NCBI RefSeq assembly: GCF_042677945.1
Contig: NZ_JBHUDN010000003.1
DNA: 64,000 nt
Reading direction: 5' to 3' (one strand)
Origin: Haloplanus litoreus
Lineage (GTDB): Archaea > Halobacteriota > Halobacteria > Halobacteriales > Haloferacaceae
The notes under the pieces were generated by a model. The model was not told the DNA's origin, did not search any database, and saw only the letters and a list, made by a program, of their open reading frames with translations. The position numbers and the translations under genes are program-made. Shown here in pieces: positions 24,675-32,711 of the stretch; positions within the stretch are counted from its first letter, which is position 1; every line of letters begins with the position of its first letter.

Positions 24675-26473
24675 TCGAGCACGATCAGCGGATCACCCAT
24701 GTCGACGCTCTCGCCCTCGCTCACCAGCACCTCGGACACCGTGCCGCCGCTCTCGGCGACCACGTCGTTTTCCATCTTCATCGCCTCGAGGACGAGGACG
24801 ACGTCGCCGGCGTCCACCTCGTCGCCGGCCGCGACTTCGACCGAGAGGATGGTCCCCTGCATCTCGGCGTCGATGCGTTCGCCCTCACCGGCCGCGACGG
24901 TACCGCCCTCGTCGTCGCCCGTGACGGCGTCGGGGCGTTCCATCCGGCCGCCGGCGTTGCCGCCGCCGGTACCGGTCGGGATGGCCGGCGCGCCGCGCTC
25001 TTCGAGGTTCACCTCGAAGCGTTTGCCGTTGACCTCGACGGTGAACGCTCGTTCGCTCACCTCCTCGTCCTCGTCTCCGTCATCGTCGGCGGACGCCTCC
25101 GGCCCCCAGCGCTCGACGGCGCGGTCGATCCGCTCGGGGTCGAGTTCCTCGTCGAGGTAGTTCGTCGTGTGGGTGCCTGCGGTGAACCGCTCGTCCGTCA
25201 CCATCAGCCGATGGAAGGGGATGACGGTGTGGAACCCCTCGATGTCGAACTCACGGAGGGCACGTTCCGCCCGCGCGAGGCACTCCTCCCGGTCGCCGGC
25301 GTGGACGATCAGTTTCGCGATCATGGAGTCGTAGTCGCCGCCGATGTCGTCGCCCTGGCGCACCGCGTCGTCGACGCGGACGCCGATCCCGCCGGCGGGG
25401 TCGTAGGTCGACAGGTGTCCCGTCGCGGGCGCGAAGTCGTTGGCCGCGTTCTCGGCGTTGATGCGGAACTCCATCGCGTGGCCGTCGATTTCGACGTCCT
25501 CTTGGGTGAATCCGATCTCCTCGCCCGCGGCGACCCGGAGCTGTTCCTTGACGATGTCGATGCCCGTGATCTCCTCGGTGACCGGGTGTTCGACCTGGAT
25601 GCGCGTGTTGACTTCGAGGAAGTAGAACTCGCCTCCCTCGACGAGGAACTCGACGGTGCCGGCGTTCGTGTAGTCGGTGCCGGCGATGCCCTTGCGCGCG
25701 GCGGCACCGATCCGTTCGCGGAGGTCGTCAGAGAGCGCCGGGCTCGGTCCCTCCTCGATGACCTTCTGGTGGCGGCGCTGGAGCGAGCAGTCGCGTTCGC
25801 CGAGGTGGCGGACGTTGCCGTGGTGGTCGGCGACGATCTGCACCTCGATGTGCCGCGGCGAGTCGAGGTAGCGCTCCAGATAGATGGAGTCGTTGTCGAA
25901 GTACGCCTCGCCTTCGCGTTTGGCGGCTTGGTACTGCTCCTCGATTTCGTCCGCGTGCTCGACGATCTTCATGCCGCGCCCGCCCCCGCCGCCCTCGGCC
26001 TTGATCGCGACCGGGTAGCCGTGTTCCTCGGCGAACGCCTCGACCTCCGACGGGTCCTCGATGGGATCGGTCGTCCCCGGCACGACGGGGACGCCCGCGG
26101 CGTCCATCACGCGCCGGGCCTTCGTCTTCTCGCCGAGGCGCTCCATCGCCTCGGGCGGCGGCCCGATCCACGTACACTCGCTCTCGGAGACCCGTTCGGC
26201 GAACGCCGCGTTCTCCGCCATGAACCCGTAGCCGGGGTGGATCGCATCCGCGTCGGCCTTCCGGGCCGCTTCCAGGACTGCGTCCTGATCGAGATACGAA
26301 TCGGCCGCCCGGGCCGGACCGACGTTGTACGCCTCGTCGGCGTACCTGACGTGGCCGGCGTGTTTGTCGGCCTCGCTGTAGACGGCGACCGTCCGGATAC
26401 CCAGCTCCTCACAGGCGCGCATCACACGGACCGCGATCTCGCCCCGGTTGGCGACGAGAACTTTGCGGAACAT
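24671..26473 (-). CDS. Acyl-CoA carboxylase alpha subunit (biotin carboxylase plus BCCP)
   Basis: 600 residues from ATG 26473 (MFRKVLVANRGEIAVRVMRA). Biotin carboxylase N-domain (1-110), ATP-grasp domain with EGGGGGRGMK, and C-domain, then a linker rich in Ala/Gly and Asp. The C-terminal biotinyl domain carries the target Lys in LEAMKMEND. It carboxylates biotin with bicarbonate and ATP; the carboxyltransferase subunit for acetyl- or propionyl-CoA is not in this window. Haloarchaea use such an enzyme for propionyl-CoA carboxylation. The gene is followed by birA with an ATGA overlap. Confidence 0.94.
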   Translation of the reverse strand: MFRKVLVANRGEIAVRVMRACEELGIRTVAVYSEADKHAGHVRYADEAYNVGPARAADSYLDQDAVLEAARKADADAIHPGYGFMAENAAFAERVSESECTWIGPPPEAMERLGEKTKARRVMDAAGVPVVPGTTDPIEDPSEVEAFAEEHGYPVAIKAEGGGGGRGMKIVEHADEIEEQYQAAKREGEAYFDNDSIYLERYLDSPRHIEVQIVADHHGNVRHLGERDCSLQRRHQKVIEEGPSPALSDDLRERIGAAARKGIAGTDYTNAGTVEFLVEGGEFYFLEVNTRIQVEHPVTEEITGIDIVKEQLRVAAGEEIGFTQEDVEIDGHAMEFRINAENAANDFAPATGHLSTYDPAGGIGVRVDDAVRQGDDIGGDYDSMIAKLIVHAGDREECLARAERALREFDIEGFHTVIPFHRLMVTDERFTAGTHTTNYLDEELDPERIDRAVERWGPEASADDDGDEDEEVSERAFTVEVNGKRFEVNLEERGAPAIPTGTGGGNAGGRMERPDAVTGDDEGGTVAAGEGERIDAEMQGTILSVEVAAGDEVDAGDVVLVLEAMKMENDVVAESGGTVSEVLVSEGESVDMGDPLIVLE

Positions 26474-26697
26474 GTGCCCCCTTACAGGCGATTCCCCCGT
26501 TAGTGTACCGGTCATCCGACCGGTCGCCGCCCCCGACTGGAGCGTTTCGGTTCGGACCCGAATCGTGGCGTTCGCGACCGACTCGTCGATTTCGAAGCGT
26601 CCCCCCGGAGAGAGCTGGCCGATCGGTCGGCCCGGGAGTTACCTGGACACGACGCCGAATCCAAACCGCCTTATGCCAGTGACCCGCACGGAGAGAT

Positions 26698-27732
26698 ATG
26701 ACAGTACGAGTCGGTATCCTCGGCGCGACCGGTGCGGTGGGACAGCGATTCATCCAGCTTCTCGACGGGCACCCGACCTTCGAACTCGCGGCGCTCACCG
26801 CTAGCGAGGACAGCGCGGGCAAGCCGTACCGGGAAGCCGCCAAGTGGCGCGTCGACTCCCCCATCCCCGTCGACGTGGCCGAGATGACGGTCCGGCGAAC
26901 CGAGCCGGGCGCGGTGCCGGACGACGTGGACCTGCTGTTCTCGTCGCTTCCCTCGAGCGTCGCCGTCGACGTCGAGGAAGACTTCGCGCGCGACGGCTAC
27001 GTCATCTCCTCGAACTCCTCCAACGACCGCCTCGCGGAGGACGTGCCGCTGACGATTCCGGAGATCAACCCGGGCCACCTCGACCTGCTCGAAGTACAGC
27101 GCGACGAGCGCGGATGGGACGGCGCCATCGTCAAGAACCCGAACTGCTCGACCATCACGATGATTCCCCCGCTGGCCGCACTGGACCAGTTCGGCCTCGA
27201 ACGCGTCGACGTGTCGACGCTGCAGGCCGTCTCCGGGGCCGGCTACTCCGGAGTCACCTCCATGGAGATCATCGACAACGTCCTCCCGCACATCGGCGGC
27301 GAGGAGGACAAGATGGAGACCGAGAGTCGGAAGCTCCTCGGTGACTTCGACGGCGCGGAACTCACCTGGCACGACGTCGACGTCTCGGCCTCGTGTAACC
27401 GCGTCCCCACGCTCGACGGCCACCTGGAGAACGCCTTCGTCGACCTGGCCGATGACCCCGAGCCGAGCGAGGTGGCCGACGCGATGCGGGAGTTCCCCGG
27501 AGTCGACCTCCCGAGCGCGCCCAACCAGCTCATCCACGTCTTCGATGACCCCGAGCGACCCCAGCCCCGGATGGACCGGATGCGCGGGCAGGGCATGCAG
27601 ATCTGTGTCGGCGGCGTGCAGTCCACCAACCACGGCGTCAAGTTCAACTGCCTCGCACACAACACCGTCCGCGGCGCTGCCGGCGCGAGCCTCCTGAACG
27701 GCGAACTCCTCGTCGAGAACGGCTACCTGTAG
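26698..27732 (+). CDS. asd: Aspartate-semialdehyde dehydrogenase
   Basis: 344 residues. An N-terminal NADP-binding GATGAVGQRFI, catalytic Cys150 in NPNCSTITM, and an active-site His in CNRVPTLDGHLENAF. It reduces aspartyl-4-phosphate to aspartate semialdehyde for Lys, Thr and Met synthesis. A TATA-like TTATG (26671-26675) lies about 27 bp before the ATG. Sequence and length are of the archaeal/fungal type. The neighbours do not belong to the same pathway. Confidence 0.96.
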   Translation: MTVRVGILGATGAVGQRFIQLLDGHPTFELAALTASEDSAGKPYREAAKWRVDSPIPVDVAEMTVRRTEPGAVPDDVDLLFSSLPSSVAVDVEEDFARDGYVISSNSSNDRLAEDVPLTIPEINPGHLDLLEVQRDERGWDGAIVKNPNCSTITMIPPLAALDQFGLERVDVSTLQAVSGAGYSGVTSMEIIDNVLPHIGGEEDKMETESRKLLGDFDGAELTWHDVDVSASCNRVPTLDGHLENAFVDLADDPEPSEVADAMREFPGVDLPSAPNQLIHVFDDPERPQPRMDRMRGQGMQICVGGVQSTNHGVKFNCLAHNTVRGAAGASLLNGELLVENGYL

Positions 27733-27795
27733 GCCTCCGCCGTCGATCCGGCGGTCCCCAGCTTCATGTTTGTCGAGTAGTGAATCGGAGGCGAT

Positions 27796-28149
27796 ATGCC
27801 TTCCCAGTTGGTCGATCGCCTCGACGACGTCGCCGGTCGTGGCCTCCGTGCAGTCGCCCGCTACGAACGCGACGGGATCACCGTAACCTACGAACGCGAC
27901 GACGTCTCGGAGAAGGCGACGGTCATCGACCGTATCCACGACGAGTTAGTCCTACAGGAACTCGGGCGGGAGTATCTGGAACGTCTCTTCCAGGTCGGTC
28001 GGTGGCACTGCACGATGCACCGGTTCGAGGAGGCTGTCTGTATCCACTACACGCACGGCGAGTTCTCGGGCACGTTCGTCTCCGTCGACAGCGGCACCGA
28101 CGTCGATCTGGATCGAGTGGCCGAGATCTGTCACGAGTACACGGAGTGA
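27796..28149 (+). CDS. Conserved haloarchaeal hypothetical protein
   Basis: 117 residues. The segments RAVARYERDGITVTYERDDV, IDRIHDELVLQELG and LFQVGRWHCTMHRFEEAVCI, with a final acidic helix, form one small alpha/beta domain. There is no membrane segment. It looks like members of a haloarchaeal family often found near signalling genes, but I cannot name it. The downstream gene on the other strand is 10 bp away. Confidence 0.65.
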   Translation: MPSQLVDRLDDVAGRGLRAVARYERDGITVTYERDDVSEKATVIDRIHDELVLQELGREYLERLFQVGRWHCTMHRFEEAVCIHYTHGEFSGTFVSVDSGTDVDLDRVAEICHEYTE

Positions 28150-28159
28150 CGACCGCCGC

Positions 28160-28339
28160 TCACTCCAGGAGTCGTGCCTCGGTGAACGACAGGTAGGCGA
28201 AAAAGGAGATCGCGAGCAGCAACATCCCGGCTTGCATGAACACACCTTCGTAGATGAACTTCAGAACGAGCACCACGGCACCGACGATGATCGTGCGAAA
28301 GAGTAGGGTACTGAGCAGGATCGTGAGCGTTTCTGACAC
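28160..28339 (-). CDS. Small two-helix membrane protein
   Basis: 59 residues from GTG 28339, chosen because GGAGGTG lies just upstream with good spacing; a TTG at 28369 is less likely. Two hydrophobic helices (LTILLSTLLFRTIIVGAVVL and QAGMLLLAISFFAYLSF) span most of it. It is a conserved-type haloarchaeal membrane protein with no known role. Confidence 0.6.
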   Translation of the reverse strand: MSETLTILLSTLLFRTIIVGAVVLVLKFIYEGVFMQAGMLLLAISFFAYLSFTEARLLE

Positions 28340-28447
28340 GGTCACCTCCAGTTGGGCTTCGAACGGCAAAAACTCGCCGGCACGGTGTTTGCCGTAGTGT
28401 GGTGATCGTACACGACTACTTTATATGCGGACCACGACAGTCGACGT

Positions 28448-28666
28448 ATGGAGCGAAACGTCGGCGGGATCGACCGCATCGCTCGGCTGATCCTCGGACC
28501 ACTCGCCGCACTGGCGGGGGCGGGCGTATTGCTGGGTGCGCTGTCGACGAGCCAGTCGGTCGGCGTCGCCCTCGTCGTCGTCGGTGTCGTGGTGTTTCTC
28601 ACCGGCGTGACCCAACGGTGTCTCGTCCACCGATTGCTCGGCATCGATACGTGTTCGCGGCCCTGA
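28448..28666 (+). CDS. YgaP-like membrane protein (DUF2892 family)
   Basis: 72 residues. MERNVGGIDRIARLILGPLA is the typical start of the DUF2892/YgaP transmembrane domain; two membrane helices follow (about 12-32 and 37-55), and the end CLVHRLLGIDTC carries two conserved Cys. In bacteria this domain is often fused to rhodanese; here it stands alone. A TATA-like TTTATATG (28420-28427) lies about 25 bp before the ATG. Confidence 0.85.
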   Translation: MERNVGGIDRIARLILGPLAALAGAGVLLGALSTSQSVGVALVVVGVVVFLTGVTQRCLVHRLLGIDTCSRP

Positions 28667-28726
28667 GGGTCGCCTCGGGGTCGGTGGTCGGAAAACGCTC
28701 ATAACCCTGCCCGTTCGTGTGACGGT

Positions 28727-29353
28727 ATGAGCACGGACGACGGGTCGGAGACGGTGACGAACGGTGGGGCCGACGAGGGTGACGACGACCGTCCCACCCC
28801 GGAGATCGGCGTCGGCGACGGCCGGGAGAAACACCTCCGTGTGGTGACCCAGTCGGGCAAAGAGATCGATCACGACGAGGTGTACATCCGTCACACTGAG
28901 AGCGAATATCTCGTCTCGGCGGACCCCGAGTTTCCGGCCGTGGAGACGACCCGCTACCGGAAGGCGGACCTCCACCGGGCCGAGATCACACAACACCACT
29001 CGAACTGCTTCATCACCACTGCGGCCGCCGGGGAGGGGCCGACCCTCGACTCCCTGCGTGGCTTTCGCGCGGACGTACTGGCCCCGACGGCCGGGGGACG
29101 TGCCCTCCTCCGAACCTACGAGACGGTCAGTCCGCCCATCGCGGCGACGCTCGACCGACATCCCGAGGCGGCCTCGACGGGCGCCGTCCGGTGGCTCGTC
29201 GACCGCTGTGGAGCGCTCGCGGACCGGCGGCGTGCGATCGGGTCGAACCCCGCACGTGCGGCGCTGTCGGTCCTTCTGATCGCACTCTACGTCGGCGGCG
29301 TGGGACTCGCGGCGCTGGCCCACGGGTGGCTCCGCGCCACCGAACTCCGCTGA
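28727..29353 (+). CDS. CFI-box-CTERM domain protein
   Basis: 208 residues. The first 45 residues are acidic and disordered. A conserved domain follows with HLRVVTQSGKEIDHDEVYIR, then the diagnostic NCFITTAAAGEGPTLDSLRG (CFI box), a helical region, and a C-terminal membrane helix (AALSVLLIALYVGGVGLAAL). Haloarchaeal proteins with this box are widespread; the Cys-Phe-Ile segment has no established function. A TATA-like CATAAC (28700-28705) lies about 25 bp upstream. Confidence 0.75.
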   Translation: MSTDDGSETVTNGGADEGDDDRPTPEIGVGDGREKHLRVVTQSGKEIDHDEVYIRHTESEYLVSADPEFPAVETTRYRKADLHRAEITQHHSNCFITTAAAGEGPTLDSLRGFRADVLAPTAGGRALLRTYETVSPPIAATLDRHPEAASTGAVRWLVDRCGALADRRRAIGSNPARAALSVLLIALYVGGVGLAALAHGWLRATELR

Positions 29354-29372
29354 CCGGTCGACGCCGGCGCGT

Positions 29373-29906
29373 TCAACTGAAGAATCGTTCGACGTTCTCG
29401 CGCGGATCGAAGCCGGAGCCGGACTCGACGACGACGTCGAAGGGACGATCCGCCGCCACGTCGCGGAGTGCCGCGGCGAGGGCGTCGGCGTCGTCGTTCT
29501 CGTGGAGACGGTACGCGTGCGAGCGGGCCGTCTCGTCGACCGGGTAGACGGTGAGTTTCGGCCGACCGAGGTAGCCACCGCGGTGGAGAACTACCCGATC
29601 TATCGCCTCGTAGTTCAGCCAGTAGACGGCGTCGGCCTGCAGCAACACCTCGTCGAGGCCGTGGACGTCGTACACGTCCTGCATCGCGCTCGCCTCCCGG
29701 CGATGTTTCTTCGTCCCCAGCCCGAACATGGGCGTGATGTAACTGTACTCGGCGATGTGGAGGCCGTCGTTCGCGAAGAACAGGTCGGCGAGGCGCAGGG
29801 GGAACGAGCCGGCCATCCCGAAGTGAACGTGCAGTTCGGTCTCGATGTCGGTCGACGGCAGGTCCTCGAACTGTTCGGGGTCGACCTCCTCGGCATCAGA
29901 CGCCAT
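29373..29906 (-). CDS. Conserved hypothetical protein
   Basis: 177 residues from ATG 29906. It is soluble; recognisable conserved pieces are FGMAGSFPLRLADLFFANDG, YSYITPMFGLGTKK and YEAIDRVVLHRGGYLGRPKL. The latter resembles PH-like modules in which a beta sheet precedes a helix, but I do not recognise the family. It begins inside the last 11 bases of the upstream membrane-protein gene, so the two form one transcription unit and may act together at the membrane. Confidence 0.65.
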   Translation of the reverse strand: MASDAEEVDPEQFEDLPSTDIETELHVHFGMAGSFPLRLADLFFANDGLHIAEYSYITPMFGLGTKKHRREASAMQDVYDVHGLDEVLLQADAVYWLNYEAIDRVVLHRGGYLGRPKLTVYPVDETARSHAYRLHENDDADALAAALRDVAADRPFDVVVESGSGFDPRENVERFFS

Positions 29907-30327
29907 CCGCACCCTCCGTGCGGTAACCCATGTAGGCGAACAGGAACGCGCCGAGAATAAAGAGAGCACCGGTGAAGACACTGATCTCCATGATCGCGTA
30001 GACGCCGACGGCGAGACCGACGACGGCGGTTGCGACGGAGGCGCGCAGGCGCAGCGAGTACGACTCCGTCGACTCGCCGGTGCGCTCGTCGATGTGGCCC
30101 TGACCGACCCGCCGTTCGGCGATGTACGTGACGATCATCACGGAGAGGCTCGCGACGACGATGGCGGTTCGCGCACCCGGTGACAGCTCCGTTCCGTACG
30201 CCCGCTGGAGGGCGAGCGGAATCCCGATGGCGATCAGGCCACCGAGATAAACGAAGAGCCGGTAGGTGACCAGAAACCGGAAGAGGGTCCCGAAAGCGTG
30301 GTCCGGCGACTGCGTTTGGGATGCCAT
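29896..30327 (-). CDS. Four-helix membrane protein
   Basis: 143 residues with about four membrane helices (near 18-40, 50-68, 95-112 and 114-132) and an N-terminal cytosolic segment. ERRVGQGHIDERTGE forms the central loop. No transporter or enzyme motif. The gene overlaps the next by 11 bases. Function unknown. Confidence 0.7.
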   Translation of the reverse strand: MASQTQSPDHAFGTLFRFLVTYRLFVYLGGLIAIGIPLALQRAYGTELSPGARTAIVVASLSVMIVTYIAERRVGQGHIDERTGESTESYSLRLRASVATAVVGLAVGVYAIMEISVFTGALFILGAFLFAYMGYRTEGADGV

Positions 30328-30379
30328 ACCGTCCCGTTGACGATGCCGATAGATAAAAACGGTTGGTCGGAAGTCGGCG

Positions 30380-32113
30380 TTACGACAGGAAGCCCCGGGC
30401 CGTGTCCGAGCCTTCGACGGTTCCCGAGGCGCTCATCTTGGCGGTGGCCGAGCGATACATCGTGTAGATCTGTACGACGAGGGCGAAGACCCACAGCACG
30501 TAGCCGGCCGGACCGCTCCCGACGATACCGACCGTCGTCGAGAACGCCGGGAAGTTGAGCCCGTAGGCTTGCGGCGAGGTGAGCACGCCACCGATCAGCA
30601 GAACGGTGAAGTACCCGAAGAAGCCGGTCGCCCACCACATCGCGATGACGCGACTCCAGCCGGGCTGGGTGTGTTCGGGGAGTCGAGTCGTGTTCAGGAT
30701 GGTGACCAGCGCGTTGTACGGCCACATCATCGCACCGGCGATGGCGGCACCGATGACCAGCAAGATCCACGGCTGCTGGAACTGGGCGACGATGATGAGG
30801 ATGCCCCACAGAGTGAACAGGGTAAGGAGGCCGAGGAAGACCCGCGAGAGGTCCCAGCCGGCCGAGCGCCCGTACCCCTCGAAGATGATGTCCACGCTGT
30901 TGCGGACGAAGGCCTCGAGGATGGCGTACTGCGTGCTGAACAGGGCGATGAAGATCACCACGTACATCAACTGCTGTTGGACGGCGCCGAGTTGCGGGAT
31001 GATCACGTCGAGCCACATGTTGATGGCGCCCTGATCCGTCCCGCTCGCGTACTCGGCGGAGATGGTCATCGCGACAGTCGCGACGACGAGCAGCCCGACG
31101 ACGAACGTCAGGAAGTGTTCCTGCTGGGTGACTTTCCACCACTGCTTCCAACGGAGGAGATTCTTCTCGGTCGGTTCGAACGTGAAACCACCGTGGACTT
31201 CTTCGGGTTCGGCACCGCGAAGGGGATTCTTGATACGTCCCTGATAGGTACCCATACCGTACCCCTTCTCACGGGCCCAGATGCCCTGTGCGAGGTTGAT
31301 GTATCCGCCGGCACCCGCGTACGCGAGGCCGCCGAGGAACGTCGCGATGTCCATATCCGGCGGGAGCGCACCGAAGTTGACGGCACCGCCGGGCACGTTC
31401 GCGAACTGGCCGACCGAGCCGGCGATGAACGCCAGGATCACGGCGCCGAAGATGGCGATGAACATCATCGCCAGTTGGGTCTTCTCGATGGCGTTGTACA
31501 GAATCGGGCCAGCCTGGTAGCTGAGCCAGATGAGGACCATCGTCGCGACGCCGATGATGGCCCAGTCCTCACGCGGGACGACGCCGGTCCAGACGGCGAA
31601 CACTTCCGATGCGCCGGCCGCCCAGCCGGGCCACCCGACGTGGAAGAAGCCAGCAACGAGGAAGAACCACGGCCAGAAGCTGTTCATCCGGTCGAACGCT
31701 CGGAAGATACTCTCCCCGGTAGCGAGCGTCCAGCGCTGGATCTCGGTGTTGATGAAGAACTGGGTGATCACCCCGACCCAGAAGGCCCAGTACAGGCCCC
31801 AGCCGTTCTGGGCGACGAGGGTCGGCCAGAACATCGTCTCGCCGCTCCCGAGCGACGCACCGAGCATGATGGCGCTCGGTCCGACGAGGTGGGATACCTT
31901 CGGGACTTTCGGCATGTCGTATTTTCGGAAGCCCCACTTGCCGTCGGTACTCGGATACTCGCTCGTCTCCGGAGCGACCTCGAGTGATTCGTAGTCGACG
32001 TCACGATACACCGTCGCACGATACTGCTCACCGACCTCGGCGGTCGTGTGAACATCGTCCTCCGTCAGACCACCGTCGGTTTCGACTCGTGTTTCGTCGT
32101 GGTTATCTGTCAT
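30380..32113 (-). CDS. Nramp-like membrane transporter
   Basis: 577 residues with about 11-12 membrane helices after an 80-residue acidic N-terminus. The first helix carries GPSAIMLGASLGSGETMFWP, which matches the divergent Nramp-type proteins (GSGE instead of the DPGN of true metal transporters). Without the DPGN/MPH metal site, transport of divalent metals is doubtful, and the surroundings (oxidoreductase, amidase, amide importer) would fit an organic substrate. The upstream 200 bp are AT-rich with TTTATGAT on the minus strand as a likely TATA box. Confidence 0.7.
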   Translation of the reverse strand: MTDNHDETRVETDGGLTEDDVHTTAEVGEQYRATVYRDVDYESLEVAPETSEYPSTDGKWGFRKYDMPKVPKVSHLVGPSAIMLGASLGSGETMFWPTLVAQNGWGLYWAFWVGVITQFFINTEIQRWTLATGESIFRAFDRMNSFWPWFFLVAGFFHVGWPGWAAGASEVFAVWTGVVPREDWAIIGVATMVLIWLSYQAGPILYNAIEKTQLAMMFIAIFGAVILAFIAGSVGQFANVPGGAVNFGALPPDMDIATFLGGLAYAGAGGYINLAQGIWAREKGYGMGTYQGRIKNPLRGAEPEEVHGGFTFEPTEKNLLRWKQWWKVTQQEHFLTFVVGLLVVATVAMTISAEYASGTDQGAINMWLDVIIPQLGAVQQQLMYVVIFIALFSTQYAILEAFVRNSVDIIFEGYGRSAGWDLSRVFLGLLTLFTLWGILIIVAQFQQPWILLVIGAAIAGAMMWPYNALVTILNTTRLPEHTQPGWSRVIAMWWATGFFGYFTVLLIGGVLTSPQAYGLNFPAFSTTVGIVGSGPAGYVLWVFALVVQIYTMYRSATAKMSASGTVEGSDTARGFLS

Positions 32114-32327
32114 TGTCTCCCCTGGTTGGATGGGATCATACTTCGTGGGTCATGCTACCATCGTCTGTGCGATCCATGTTACCCAGGATTGTCATATCAT
32201 AAATAATCATCGATGCATGACAGTGATAGTATGATTCGGCTCGGCTAATCCGACGGGACAGCGACTAAACGGCACTTGCGAGACTCTCGGACTCGTGCGA
32301 AAATAAAAGCGGACCGGTGTTGATATA

Positions 32328-32711
32328 TCAGTCTTCAGTGATTCGAACGGTCGCACCGGCACCGCTCGGCAGGTCCGAGAGGGGGGTAGTGTCGGCCAGA
32401 CGTGCCACGACGTTCACGGGCGAGGCCGCCCGTGGAGTCGAGTCGGTACTCGCCGGCGTCGGTCCCCAGAACAGACAGAGGGCCGACCCCTGTGGCCAGT
32501 AAGCGATCGTTCCGGGGTCGACTGCCGCCCGGGGAGCCTCAGCGTCGACGTCGACCGGCACGCGGAAGTAGAGCTCGTCACCCCAGCGGGTGGCTTCGCC
32601 CTCGACCGGGAGGGAGTCGACGAGCGCCCGCCGAGTCTCCGGACTCTCGTCGACCCACGTGGCGTCGATTGTCGTGCCGTCGACCGTGACGGTGAAGTCT
32701 CCCTCGCTCAT
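32328..32711 (-). CDS. Cyclophilin-like fold protein (TM1367/DUF3830-like)
   Basis: 127 residues from ATG 32711, which overlaps the TGA of the upstream oxidoreductase gene (TGATG). WGDELYFRVPV, AVDPGTIAYWPQGSALCLFW and GPTP are the hallmarks of the cyclophilin-like beta-barrel family. Proteins of this family lack the prolyl isomerase residues; their role is unknown, but they are often next to catabolic enzymes. Translational coupling to the FAD/Fe-S enzyme suggests a linked function. Confidence 0.75.
   Translation of the reverse strand: MSEGDFTVTVDGTTIDATWVDESPETRRALVDSLPVEGEATRWGDELYFRVPVDVDAEAPRAAVDPGTIAYWPQGSALCLFWGPTPASTDSTPRAASPVNVVARLADTTPLSDLPSGAGATVRITED

Noticed and set aside
30380..32113. 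BCCT or amino-acid permease
   Set aside because: Helix-one sequence and overall pattern match divergent Nramp-type proteins better, and the Trp-rich BCCT segment is absent.
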